Assembly (NCBI GenBank): GCA_030323885.1
Contig: CM059197.1
Span: 28,601,178 to 28,665,177 of the forward strand
Length of the DNA stretch: 64,000 nt
Reading direction: 5' to 3'
From: Branchipolynoe longqiensis
Lineage: Eukaryota > Annelida > Polychaeta > Phyllodocida > Polynoidae
In this document: piece by piece, positions 42,681 to 52,580 of the stretch
Layout: every line of letters starts with the position of its first letter
How positions within the stretch are numbered: the stretch's first letter is position 1
Translations under genes and position numbers: made by a program
The notes under the pieces: generated by a model
The model's input: the letters and a program-made list of their open reading frames with translations, nothing else
Database searches by the model: none
Told to the model about the DNA's origin: nothing

Positions 42681-43603
42681 TCAATGCTAAGAACTAATGT
42701 TGTGGTTAGCAGCTCACTGATCATCCCATTTTGGCGTCCGGCATATCACTATGTATGCTAAAACTAATTTGACTTGTTTCAACAATTATATCCAAAGGTC
42801 TTTATTTATGTTAATGTTATTTCAAACTAAAGTAAAGTAGATCATGCAAATTATCCCAACACGCTTATTATAGATGTATTATACATCTCAAAGTATATGA
42901 CAAGGTCATTTTAAGTGAATAATATATGTTATTAAGAAAGAATATGGTATATATGTCTAGGAGTTTTGTGCGGTTATATAGTTGTTGAGTTTTATTTGTG
43001 GAAGCGCTGAAGTGAGATGACCTTAAAGGGTGCCAGGGTGTAACACCAAACAAACAAACAATACAGCATATTATAAACCTGTTTCATTAGTAAGAACCTC
43101 ATCATCTCTTAAGGTAGTTAAAAAGGTCCTCAAGGCTCCTCTGTTCAAACCAGCTTTTTATGATGACTGTCATTTCTCCATATTTTAATTGTTTTAATGA
43201 AGTTGTAAAATATGTCAAATCATGATTTTTTTATTGCACATAGTCTGAGACTAACTGCTCCTAGTAAGGCCGCTGTATTAAATTGTCATTATTATTAATA
43301 GCATTGTTATTAGTTTAATATGATGCGCAATGAAGAAAGTACACATGCGCACAGACATAAAGAGCCATCATTGCAGGTATATCAACAGAATCAAGTCGGG
43401 AAAATATTAGTACATTTATGCTATGACTACGGTATGCAGAATACCTTCATATCCTACATCTTATGTTATCTTCCTTTAGTTTTCTTCTCATAACTATTTG
43501 ACTGAAACTGAAGTCAGTTTGACCAGCACAATAATATCATTTATTTCGGGGATTAGTCCTCTGATTTACATATATACACAATATATATTCACATATATAC
43601 ATA

Positions 43604-43882
43604 TGTGGCAGCCTAGGTATGGCCCAGTATTGAATCAGGCTGAGGTAGGGGTTCCCCCAGGTACTCTTATGGGCACAAGCCTGCTGTGCCTACAAGACTC
43701 TTAGGTGCCTGAGTGCCCCATGTGATAAAGAGCAGTTAGCCAGGACCCCTGTGTAGATGACCAGGGGAGGTGGCTGGACTTCTGGAGAATGGACATGTCC
43801 ACACAACCTATAAACTAGGAATTAGACTCATCCTTCCCAGCCCTGGAGTGAACTACACCAGGACTACAGGTGAGTCACAACA
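43604..43882 (+). repeat. REP-1 copy
   Basis: GGGGTTCCCCCAGGTACTCT, AGGACCCCTGTGTAGATGAC, CTATAAACTAGGAATTAGAC and CACCAGGACTACAGGTGAG recur inverted at 55466-55737. It starts about 20 bp after the end of block B. Class unknown. Confidence 0.75.
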
Positions 43883-43905
43883 CATACATATTTTCGGCAG
43901 TACAG

Positions 43906-44262
43906 CAAAAACCCTATAATACTAAGATGGCATCAATTTTGCAGTGCCACCTTGTGGTGGGTTTGATCAGCACGGCTGCTGGTTGGTCTTTCACATGTAG
44001 ACACATACAATTATATTATACACGAGATAGGTAAGTATGAATACACATCAATATGAAATTGCTATGAACAAATACCCATCATCATCAGCATCATCATCAG
44101 CATTGCCATCATCAGACATCTTTCACATTCATATATACATTTATACATATAATATAGAACCTGTTTAACCAAGAGAACAGCCAGTGCACCAAGTGGTGGG
44201 TTTGATCATTTTGATTACAGAGTACAGGCTGAGTGAGCCATCTTAGTATAATAGGGTATTTG
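43906..44262. mobile_element. MITE-5, 26-bp terminal inverted repeats
   Basis: CAAAAACCCTATAATACTAA... (43906-43931) is inverted at 44237-44262 with two mismatches in 26. The 357-bp body holds two similar internal blocks (CACCTTGTGGTGGGTTTG near 43952; CACCAAGTGGTGGGTTTG near 44187) and (ATC)n-like sequence. No coding capacity. Confidence 0.8.
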
Positions 44263-44707
44263 AGTACAGTGAGTGTAGGTGGGAGGGGTAGTGGTGCGTG
44301 CACATATGGGTGGCGCCCCCCCAACGGATATGAGTGTGAGTAGGATGGAAGTTTAGGTGAATAGATAGGCTCCTCCAGTCGATGACTGAGGGAGGAGTTA
44401 GGACTGAGGAGCAGATGGAAGCTTCCGGCCTTATTATACTCGTATAATGGCTTTTACAGCATATATAGCTTGTATATATAGCGTATCAATTATGGCTATG
44501 TAAACCAAGGACGGGACACAGACAAAATTAGGCATTCCTAGTAAAACCGTTCTAAAAAATGCAGGATGGTAAACATCTCTATCATTTGCAAAACATTACA
44601 ACAAACGGATAGAGAAAAACAAAAGCATGGCTTAAATATATAGTTAATACTAAGCCGAAATGTCTCACTGGGCTATAAATAGCCAAGAGGTTGAGGACGA
44701 GGTAAAA

Positions 44708-45190
44708 TAGGATAATTATGTGAGACTTACCTTGGTACAGTTGACACATAATTGTTGTTTTACCGAGTCCGAGGCCTCGGATATTTGTATTCAAGTCCCA
44801 CCCTCCCTTCCCATTATGTTGGAGGTTTCTGGGCTTCGGTTTCCAAAGGAGATTTGAGCAAAATTGTTATAGCAGCTAATATCACATAGGAAACACTGGT
44901 TCTCATCTGATCACCAAAGTTAAGCAACGCTTGAGCCCCGTCAGTACTTGGATGGGCGACGACATTGGAACATGACGTGATGTAGAGATCCTGATAGAGG
45001 CTGATCGCCTCTGGCAAATTTGCTGAAGATTTTGTTAAAAAAGGAGATAGCCATAATTTCGGTAGGTTAGTTAAAGATCGATCGAGCGGGAGTGCTATAT
45101 CTCACAGGACTACAAATATCCGAGGCCTCAGACTTGGTAAAACAACAATTATGTGTCAACTGTACCAAGGTAAGTCTCACATAATTATCC

Positions 45191-45192
<2 letters not shown>
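44708..45192. mobile_element. TIR element enclosing a 5S rRNA-like sequence
   Basis: The arms at 44708-44798 and 45107-45192 are inverted copies with two substitutions and one 5-nt difference, including CCGAGGCCTCGG/CCGAGGCCTCAG and AACAACAATTATGTGTCAAC. Both outer edges read TAGGATAATTATG inward, compatible with a TA target. The central ~308 bp contains a full-length 5S-like sequence. A transcript would form an ~86-bp stem. No protein coding sequence. Confidence 0.85.
44870..44988 (+). rRNA. 5S rRNA-derived sequence (pseudogene or SINE3-type head)
   Basis: Colinear with animal 5S rRNA over its whole ~119 nt: ACACTGGTTCTCATCTGATC, CACCAAAGTTAAGCAACG (box A region) and AGTACTTGGATGGGCGAC (box C region) are near-consensus, while both ends are diverged (ending GATGTAGAGA). 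The internal polymerase III promoter may therefore survive while helix I pairing does not. It sits inside a TIR element, so it is not a member of an rDNA array. Known precedent: 5S-derived SINE3 families. Confidence 0.85.
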
Positions 45193-45242
<50 letters not shown>

Positions 45243-45596
45243 CATGGACTAACCATGGGAAATGAGCGGAAGTTAGGACAAGCTTTTCACACTCGGACTC
45301 TTCGCACACTTTGAATGACTATATGCCCACCAGTGACACCCACCAGTGTCACCCACCAGTGTCACCCCGTTCTTGTTCGCTGTTGAATCAATCACGTGAT
45401 TGTGAGGTTTTTGCGCCGTGGCTTCCACCATTGGATTTCAGTTAGGATTGATGCGAAGTGAATTACAAAATGTTAAAGGTAAAAAAAACAGGCAGCAACG
45501 ACTCATGCATCTCCAGAACAGCGGTGTCGGGGTTTAATTTCACTAATGGCCTTACATTGAGTTCATCCTGTTCAACTTATGGCACAGGGAGAATTG
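45193..45596. other. TA microsatellite and small tandem repeat
   Basis: (TA)n at about 45189-45243. Three 14-bp ACCAGTGTCACCC-type units lie near 45330-45366. The perfect palindrome CAATCACGTGATTG is at 45389-45402. No gene. Confidence 0.6.
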
Positions 45597-46060
45597 TTCA
45601 TGCTACCGTATTGCTCATACGTTCTTGATGCATCATTTTATTTTGGCCGGGGACCATCCACCTCAGTGTGAGCACTGCGGGTGCATACTGACAGTGTATC
45701 ACATTTTGGTGAGATGTCCTCATGTACAACCAGTTAGAGATGATGTATTTGGAAATGAGGGTGTGATGCAGTCATTCCGATTCCATCCACAACTCGTTAT
45801 TAAATCTTTGAGGGAAACTGGATTTTCCCAACAATTAATTTCCATTTTTAACTTGAAAAGTCGTTTACTGTTGATTTTATTCATCATATACCACTTGTGA
45901 TTTGACCACAGTTGTATGTTCTTTTGGCATACATTGATGTGCTCTATTTTACCTGTTTGAAATGTAATATCTTAGTTAGATATGTGTAACCACTGTATGA
46001 TCCTCCACAGCCAGTGTTTAGTTTGTGTGTTGGGTTGTCATTCCACAAATAAACAAACAA
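45597..46060 (+). pseudogene. I/Nimb-like LINE C-terminal remnant
   Basis: Reads R-I-A-H-T-F-L-M-H-H-F (compare R-I-G-H-S-W-L-T-H-A-F in the 37437-39032 protein), then a knuckle C-E-H-C-x7-H-x4-C at about 45673-45718, then a short C-terminus ending TGA at 45900. A 3' UTR ends in (AAAC)n-like sequence near 46060. A different family from the 37436 element. 5'-truncated; upstream frame closed. Confidence 0.8.
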
Positions 46061-46320
46061 AGGCATTGTTGAAGTGCCCGATAATCAAGAAGACACCACA
46101 CTGGAAAGCTATCAGAACCATCCGCCTCCCCATCCTCCCATCCTCCTATCCTCCCATCATCACACCCAGCTTCCCATCTCCCCGCCGTCCCACGCTCTCA
46201 TTCTCCCACCCACACATACACCTGCACCCACTCACCTGCACCCTACTCTGACAAAAACTGACCCTCCTCAGCTGTCTACAGTTGCATAACAACAAATATA
46301 GGCATGGGGATATTTACAGC

Positions 46321-46983
46321 CTTTAAGGGCTGTCACACTACGACGTATGGCCTTAGCATATGCCAACGTATGCGATTTTCGACCAACACGTCAACACGTC
46401 GGCATACTGTGTCATACGTTACGTATACATTGGGCATACATTGAGTACACTGGGGATATGGCATCATAGGTTGTCATAGGTTGGTGTAGGTCAAGCCACT
46501 AAAATATGTTTGTGCATGTTCAAAAATGTCAATGTATGTCACAATATGGCTCATACCTTTCTCATATGCTTGGTGTGCACTCGGTGTGTGTCAGCATACG
46601 TTATGCACACATTAGGGGTAGGTCGGGATAGGTTGGAACACGTTAGCCATACGTTCATCCTGTTGGGAATCTGCAGTCCGCATACAGCCAACAGATGCAT
46701 AACATACTTAGAAAGTATGCCTGCAGTATCTCCAGCATACTTTAATGTGTATGCCATGCTTCTAGCGATGAAGTAACATACATAATGCTGGTCAGCACAC
46801 TGTGAGCGTATGTGAGCATTTTGTAAATGTTTTGCGAACGGTTTGCGAGGCACATGAACGTTTTCATACGCTAGCAATAGGTCAGACATAGGTTCTGCAT
46901 ATGTTACGTTCTCTGTACATTGTGTGTATGCCAGCATGGTCAGCATATCAATATGTACCAGTATGTTACATTTTGCGGCATTA
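46321..46983 (+). mobile_element. MITE-2-like element rich in CGTATG motifs, right end missing
   Basis: Left end CTTTAAGGGCTGTCACACTA resembles the MITE-2 end. The interior is full of CATACGTT/GCATAC variants in both orientations. No matching right terminus before the SINE-A at 46988, which may have truncated it. Confidence 0.45.
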
Positions 46984-46987
46984 CAGA

Positions 46988-47322
46988 CCAGATGGGATGG
47001 CCAAATGAGTTAGAGCGTCTGTCTCCCGTGTTGGTAGAGTGTGGGGTCGTGGGTTCAAACCCGGGTTGAGTCAAACCAATGAGTTACAAATTGATACGTG
47101 TTGCTTCCTAGCCTGGCGCTCGGCATTATTAGGATAGGTCTAGGACTGGTTGGCTCAGTGTCAGGATAATGTGACTGAGTGGGATAGCAGGACATGGTGC
47201 TGGCAGCCTGGTCTTCCAGTGGGGCAGCACTATAAAATCGCCAGGCGTGCGCACTGTCACAAGTCAGTATCCATCCTGATATGACCTTCGATGTTTCTAG
47301 GACATAAAACAACAACAAACAA
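46988..47322 (+). mobile_element. SINE-A, full length
   Basis: Best-preserved copy: GGGATGGCCAAATGAGTTAG (A box), GTGGGTTCAAACCCGGG (B box), GAGTCAAACCAATGAGTTAC, TCAGGATAATGTGACTGAG, GGGGCAGCACTATAAAATCG, CTGATATGACCTTCGATG, (AAC)n. Possible imperfect flanking repeats: GCGGCATTACA upstream and GCGGTATTACA downstream. Confidence 0.92.
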
Positions 47323-47357
47323 GCGGTATTACACTTACAGACCCCACTGCTATGTTG

Positions 47358-47518
47358 TGATAGTGTTTTGAACTTGGAGAGTGTTTTGGATGTATGTAGG
47401 GGTAGTGTTTTGAACTTAACAGTAGTGTTTTCAGCTTAAGTTGAAAACACTACCATAGTGTTTTGTACTTAGGTTGAAAACACTACCGTAGTGTTTTCAA
47501 CAGGGTAGTGTTTTGAAC
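47358..47518. repeat. Cluster of direct and inverted TAGTGTTTTGAAC units with palindromes
   Basis: About eight copies of GTAGTGTTTTGAAC-like 14-mers alternate in orientation. 47422-47433 pairs with 47442-47453 (12/12; loop contains CTTAAG). 47473-47486 pairs with 47488-47501 (14/14 around a single C), a perfect 29-bp palindrome. Possible foldback element; class unknown. Confidence 0.8.
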
Positions 47519-48502
47519 GTCCTACACCAGCAGGGGGAGGAGTGCCAAGCGCAGCCTTCGTTGCAAAGCAATCATGTTTGAGCCGACATGGCCAAAAATC
47601 TGGTACTTTGACAATGTGAGGAGGGTGAATTGCAAGATTAATTACATTTGGATACAAATCTGTGAGTTTCGGTTCCAATGGAAATGAGCAAGCATCGAGT
47701 GTCTGTATGTATGGATTTAACCATGTGGTATGCAGTGGTGCATCTCTTCAACGGACGATTCGGCATACAGACCAATGTTGTCCTCTTTTTTTTGTTCTTC
47801 TTTTTTTTTTATTGAGGCTGTATTTATACTGTCCATATCATGTAAGCCCGGGTACCCAGGCTTGTTTTCAATGCTGGCCAGCTGCAGTGTTGGTGTTGTC
47901 TTACCAAGCAGTAGCTGCTAATAAGTTATTTGATTGTCTGCATTTCAGTTGCAGATAGATAGTATGTTGGTACGTTTAGTAGCCTATGATAGTTTTTTGG
48001 GGCCCTCTTGGCATTGTATATTTGTTCTATTCTTATTACTATGTTAGTTTTGTTCTTAAGGTTCTATGTTAGTGTTTTGGGGTTTTCTTGGGAAGAGTTT
48101 TTCCGCTTTTTTCTACTTAATTCTATACTAGCCTCCTCTCATCGAAAAGACAAGCCACTTTTATTATGCCTAGATTTGTTTGCTGGTTTAATTCCCCAAT
48201 ACTTAATTAATAATACATATAATAGTTTTGAATGAAACTTAGTAAATAGGGAAATATATATAGAGCCAGTGTATTGTTCCCTAAGGGTGTCATCTAGAGG
48301 ATTGTTGATGAGTAAGCGTCAGTCGCGCTAATGTATTGGTTATCAGATACGTGGACTTGTAAATGGATTACTACTAATTCAATGTGGGTATTATGCTGAG
48401 TTGTTCCGACATTGGAGGGACAAGGACATGAAACAAAGATTGGTCATATGTGGCAGAGCTTTTCTACTCACAAAGGTGGCTGGATATATCCAGCACTGAT
48501 TG
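47519..48502. other. No gene seen; SINE-B fragment and CTCF-like motif
   Basis: CACCAGCAGGGGGAGG (47525-47540) fits the CTCF core. 47812-47875 (TTTATACTGTCCATATCATG, CAGGCTTGTTTTCAATG) is a SINE-B 3' fragment. The rest is unassigned. Confidence 0.5.
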
Positions 48503-49083
48503 TTTTTTGTTGTTGTTTTTTGTTGTTGTTGCTTTACGCCGTGTCGGCAGCATAGGCCATATTCACGGCGAGAAATGTTTATTTTTTGTTCAAACCATCG
48601 CTTTTACAGACAATCAATTATGTGCCAATAGACACTCATTAAATTAGAAAGCTCACAGTCATATATTTGTGGTCAAGGGAAACAAATTCCCATAGAAAAA
48701 GAAAAGTTTTATTAATAATTGATAGAATCTATTTAGTAAACTATATGAGGTGGTACAGTCCAGCTGCCCTCAAAAAGGCTAACATGTTTTGCTGTTTTAC
48801 CTTAGTAAAAAGGTCATGCATACTGTCTGCAGTGTAGAACCATTGGCGCAGGGCCAAACAATCAACGCAACTTAGTAAAATGTGTTTGAGTGTCAGCGGG
48901 GACTGACACCCAATACATTCAGGGGGAGGTTCCCCCTTGAGCAGAAAAGCATGTGTAAGCCACGAGTGGCCAATACGGCAGCGGCTAAGGACCACTTGGT
49001 CCCGCCAACCTCCCGCATGAGTCTGTGGTGGCTTTCCCACAGATGGTTCAATTTCTTTAAGTTTATTAATGTTTTCATCCCAC
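48503..49083 (-). mobile_element. 5'-truncated I/Nimb-like LINE, second copy
   Basis: Minus-strand copy of the last ~580 bp of the 37436-39279 family. The coding part, from D-E-N-I-N-K-L-K (about 49080) through the C-x2-C-x7-H-x4-C knuckle to the stop near 48741, is intact. The 3' UTR follows and the tail on this strand is (CAA)n-like rather than (AATC)n. 5' truncation at about 49083. Confidence 0.88.
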
Positions 49084-49139
49084 TGAATAATAACAGGTTC
49101 ATTATCTTTCTTAAAGCCTCGTAGTCCCAAAACAAGTGC

Positions 49140-49376
49140 CTTGATTTGATTCTACATACATAACGTAGATAATGGTGCAGTTATTAAAACATTGAAAACA
49201 TCAAATGTTCAGCCCCAAAACAAGTGCCTTGATTTGATTCTATATACATAACGTAGATAATGGTGCAGTTAGTAAAACATTTGGCACCACATATAAGGGA
49301 ATACTGAGGCAATGTAATAAAGCCTATTACTACAGAAACCTATGGTGTCAGAGTTTGGGCAAGCTTGCCAAAGGGA
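49140..49376 (+). mobile_element. MITE-1 fragment with an 80-bp internal tandem duplication
   Basis: CAAGTGCCTTGATTTGATTC ... GGTGCAGTTA occurs twice (about 49133 and 49213), then CCTATGGTGTCAGAGTTTGG, CAAGCTTGCCAAA. Terminal repeats absent. Confidence 0.65.
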
Positions 49377-49734
49377 AACTCCACACGTGTTCTCCACAGG
49401 TATCCTAAGCGCATTCAGGAAACGGAAAAAGAAAAACAGAAACCCTAATGCCAAATGTTCCAGCATGTTTTATTTGTAAGCGAGTGGTACAGGCGAGAGG
49501 CTGAGGCGTGACAGCTGAATAGGCCAGGTGGCAGCACGACGCAAGGAGGGGAGCCTGTCCAGTCTGCTTGAGTTGTTAAGTGTCAGTAGTTGAGAAGTGT
49601 CAGAACATGGTGCAATCAGGGGCACACTTAGAGGAAAATCAGTTTATGGATAATTTTACTCGTATAATGCTTATACAGCACATATATTTATGTATATATA
49701 TATATGAATATATATATATATGAATGTCTACATA

Positions 49735-50068
49735 CGGGCTGGGCAAAGCAATGAGAGCGCTAGCTGGCTGCCTTTCCGTGGATGTCGTTGAGGGTTTGAG
49801 CACCGACTGCGTCAAACCAGTGCTTTAGAAAATTGATGATTTTCGCTAGCTAACCTGGTGATCGACATTACCATGATAGAGCAATGACTGGTTTGCTCAG
49901 AATCAGGATAATGTGACTTACTGGGAGGTCGGGTCATGCAGCCAACCGCACGGTCTCCCAGTTGGGCAGCACTATTAAGTCGCCACGGCTGTTCTCTGCA
50001 TACAAATTGCTAGCAATCATAGTATGACCTTAGATGTTGCTAGGAAGAAAACCCAAAACAAAAGCCAA
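49735..50068 (+). mobile_element. SINE-A, full length, diverged head
   Basis: GGGCAAAGCAATGAGAGCG, GAGGGTTTGAGCACCG, GCGTCAAACCAGTGCTTTAG, CAGGATAATGTGACTTACTG, GTATGACCTTAGATGTTGCT. Confidence 0.82.
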
Positions 50069-50574
50069 TAAACCATGACATATCAGCAATACCACACATA
50101 TACCACGCGCCCATTGCAACGTTATCCCTATTTATAATTTGTCCCCTGCCCTTATTTATTGCATCATATTTCAAATAAGCCAGTTCCTTTATCGTCACAG
50201 ATATCTCGTCGTGAATGTATCCTTGGCCGCTTACACAGCGTAACGTGGCCACCAATAAATCAATAACCCATTAATATCAACAGCTGAATTAGCTGATAAC
50301 AAATCCGTATGTTATGTGTACCCCCCCCCCCTCCCCCCATCACACTAGCCAGACCTCACCCTTCCCCACACCCACTTCAATGTCTCCCGCACCTGCTTGA
50401 GTGACGGAGGACCCCAGACCACCTCTCCTATCCCCGCCCCCCTCCTCCCTCCTCCCTTGGCCTGACCTAACTTATTAATGCAGGCTCCTTTTCCGTGAGT
50501 GGGCCTGCTTATTATCAAGCCTATTGTATTACATGGATGCTGACTGCGTTATTCATAGTGTGCTAGTCAGTACC
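50069..50574. other. No gene seen; C-rich tracts
   Basis: Poly-C-rich stretch at about 50322-50338 and pyrimidine-rich sequence to 50460. No coding signal. Confidence 0.5.
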
Positions 50575-51036
50575 TTAAGGCCCTGTCACATCATCTCACC
50601 GGATTGGGTGAAACTGACAGAAAACGAACAATGTCCGGTTTGTGTCCGTACAAGTTTTGAACATACACAAAACTAGGAATGGATGCCGCCGGATTGACGT
50701 CTAATGTTTGGGTTCGGTTTGAGTTTGTTTCGTCCATTGGCTATCCGTTCATGTCCGTTTCATGTCCGTTCATGTCCGTTTCATGTCCGTTTCATGTCCG
50801 TTTCATGTCCGTTTCATATCCGTGTCATGTCCGTTTCATGTCCGTTTCATGTCCGGTTCATGTCCGTTTCATATCCGTTTCATGTCCGTTTCATGTGCAT
50901 TATGTCCGTTCGTCCAGTGACCATTGACCCTAGAGCGCAAGATTTTGACACATTTTAATACATTTTCATACTTCTCACCACCGGACTAGACATTTCTCTC
51001 CGTTGCTCAATCCGGCTAGATGTGACAGCCGCTTAA
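50575..51036 (+). mobile_element. MITE-2, full length, expanded internal array
   Basis: TTAA at both edges (50575-50578 and 51033-51036), left end TTAAGGCCCTGTCACAT, right end ATGTGACAGCCGCTTAA. About 14 units of the 11-mer TTCATGTCCGT lie at about 50747-50910, against about four in the other copies. Overlapping Ser/Phe/His frames come from the repeat. Confidence 0.9.
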
Positions 51037-51189
51037 CACCTGGCAGAGACATTAAGCAGATAGCTTAATTGGTGGTCGCACTCTTAGTTACTCACCGTGT
51101 TATACCTGCTTATAGAACATGTTGAATGGGCAGAATGGCGACTGTGGATGTGTCTGATGGGCTGACGTTGTTTTTCTTCTTTTATTTTT

Positions 51190-51480
51190 TTTTATCCTGA
51201 CAACATATAGGGTCATATCAGGATGGATACTCACTTGTGTCCATGCGCGCCCACGCCGAATGTATAGTGCTGCCCCACTGTGAGACTAGGCTGCCAGTGC
51301 CAGCACCGTGACCCAATTTCCCACTCACTCAAATTATCCTGATATTGAGCTAACCAGTCCTTGTCCTATCCTATTAATGCTGGGTGATGTGTTTAGTAGT
51401 GTATCACTTGTTTAAGTCATTGGTTTGAGCCGACAGGGCGTTGAACCCAGGACCAATCTGAGGGCTTGGTTGTGCGCTTC
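51190..51480 (-). mobile_element. SINE-A
   Basis: TATCCTGACAACATATAGGG, ATAGTGCTGCCCCACTGTGA, CAAATTATCCTGATATTGAG, GTCATTGGTTTGAGCCGAC. The head is decayed. Confidence 0.85.
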
Positions 51481-51659
51481 TGTTGCTGGGAAATAGCTTG
51501 GAGAAGCAATGCATGAAGTATATTACCAGCGATCACCGCTAGGTGGTGCTATATGTATATCATTATATGCAGTTGTTTGAACAGAAACACTTACAAGTGA
51601 CACGTTGTGTGGTTGTTGAACCTACTCTGTATATGTGTATGTGTATGTGAACACATAAG

Positions 51660-51750
51660 GGCGCCTAGGTAGTGTAATGGTGAGCACACCAGCCCTAGAA
51701 TGGCAATCAGTGTGGGTTCGAATCCTGCTCTCGCCGCAATAGCACCAATT
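51660..51750 (+). mobile_element. SINE-C tRNA-like head
   Basis: GCCTAGGTAGTGTAATGGTG (A box) and GTGTGGGTTCGAATCCTGC (B box) at tRNA spacing, then CGCCGCAATAG. Resembles the 52486-52565 segment. Better explained as a SINE head than as a tRNA gene. Confidence 0.7.
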
Positions 51751-51809
51751 GTCCTCACCCTCACAACAGTAACTTAGCAACCATCACAGCTAGGGGGCGT
51801 TATCTAATG

Positions 51810-51864
51810 GATGGTTGTTGGAGTTTTACCTCCTAGCAACATTTAAGGTCAAATCAAGACGGGC
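51810..51864 (-). mobile_element. SINE-A 3' tip
   Basis: GGATGGTTGTTGGAGTTTTA, CTCCTAGCAACATTTAAGGT, CAAGACGGG. Confidence 0.75.
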
Positions 51865-51999
51865 TATCCAATGGGAATATGTATATGTTTTTGTTTTTTT
51901 TGTGAACAGGACAATGTACAGGTTAAATATATGGTTTGTGAACCTAGCCTGTGTATGCATATGTGAGTGCCTTTGCTTATATGTATGGAACTGTAATCA

Positions 52000-52351
52000 T
52001 TAAAGGTCCTGTCACACCTCAGCGGATTGGGGGAAATGGACAGGAACCGAACAAAGTCCGGTTTGTGTCCGTACAAGTTTTGAACATACACAAAATAGGA
52101 ATGGATGCTGCCAGATTGACGTCTACAGTTCTTGTACGGTTTGAGTTTGTTTCCTCCGTTGGCGATCCGTTTCTGTCCGTTTCATGTCCTTGTCATGTCC
52201 GTTTCATATCCGTTTCATGTCCATTCGTCCAGTGGTCAGTGACCCGATAGCGCAACATTTTGATACATTTTAATACATTTTGATACTTATCACCACCGGA
52301 CTAGACAATTCTGTCGGTCGCTCAATCCGGCGAGGTGTGATAGCCGCTTAA
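52000..52351 (+). mobile_element. MITE-2, full length
   Basis: TTAA at both edges (52000-52003, 52348-52351), ends TTAAAGGTCCTGTCACACC and GGTGTGATAGCCGCTTAA, about five to six 11-mer units, TTTTGATACATTTTAATACA block. Confidence 0.9.
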
Positions 52352-52354
52352 ACA

Positions 52355-52580
52355 ACTTATGGACATAAACCATTTAACAGAAGTACTATTCCAGACGGAT
52401 TAGTGTAGTCATATACACTATCTCTCAGGCAGCGAGCCACATAGACAGGTAGCCATGGATAGGGTGATTCCATCACGGATCCTGGGTAGTGTAATGGTTA
52501 GGACGCTATCCCTGGAATGGCAACAAGTGTGCGTTTGAATCCTGTCCTAGCTGCAATATTTCCCGTTGCCACATCTCCAT
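52355..52580 (+). mobile_element. SINE-C, longest copy
   Basis: CTTATGGACATAAACCATTT, CTCTCAGGCAGCGAGCCAC, ATAGACAGGTAGCC, then the tRNA-like CCTGGGTAGTGTAATGGTTA and GTGCGTTTGAATCCTGTCC, CAATATTTCCC. The tRNA-like part follows a ~130-bp leader shared with 2951 and 13500, an unusual order for a SINE. Confidence 0.65.

Larger units (their letters stand above)
39284..43584 (+). repeat. Block B of a ~4.3-kb direct duplication or allele pair
   Basis: Counterpart of block A (29597-34189). It starts directly after the LINE tail and ends at ACACAATAT, after which B continues into ATATTCACATATATACAT where A has DIRS. It carries an extra segment near 40119-40470 with a LINE relic, and the uninterrupted target site of A's LINE at about 41956. 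Confidence 0.9.

Noticed and set aside
44708..44798. Resemblance to the U1 snRNA 5' end (ACTTACCT)
   Set aside because: Only 8 nt match and no other U1 segment follows.
51660..51750. Possible functional tRNA gene
   Set aside because: The A/B-box segment recurs with divergence at several sites; a SINE head fits better. The same applies to 6533, 25284, 46988 and 59983.
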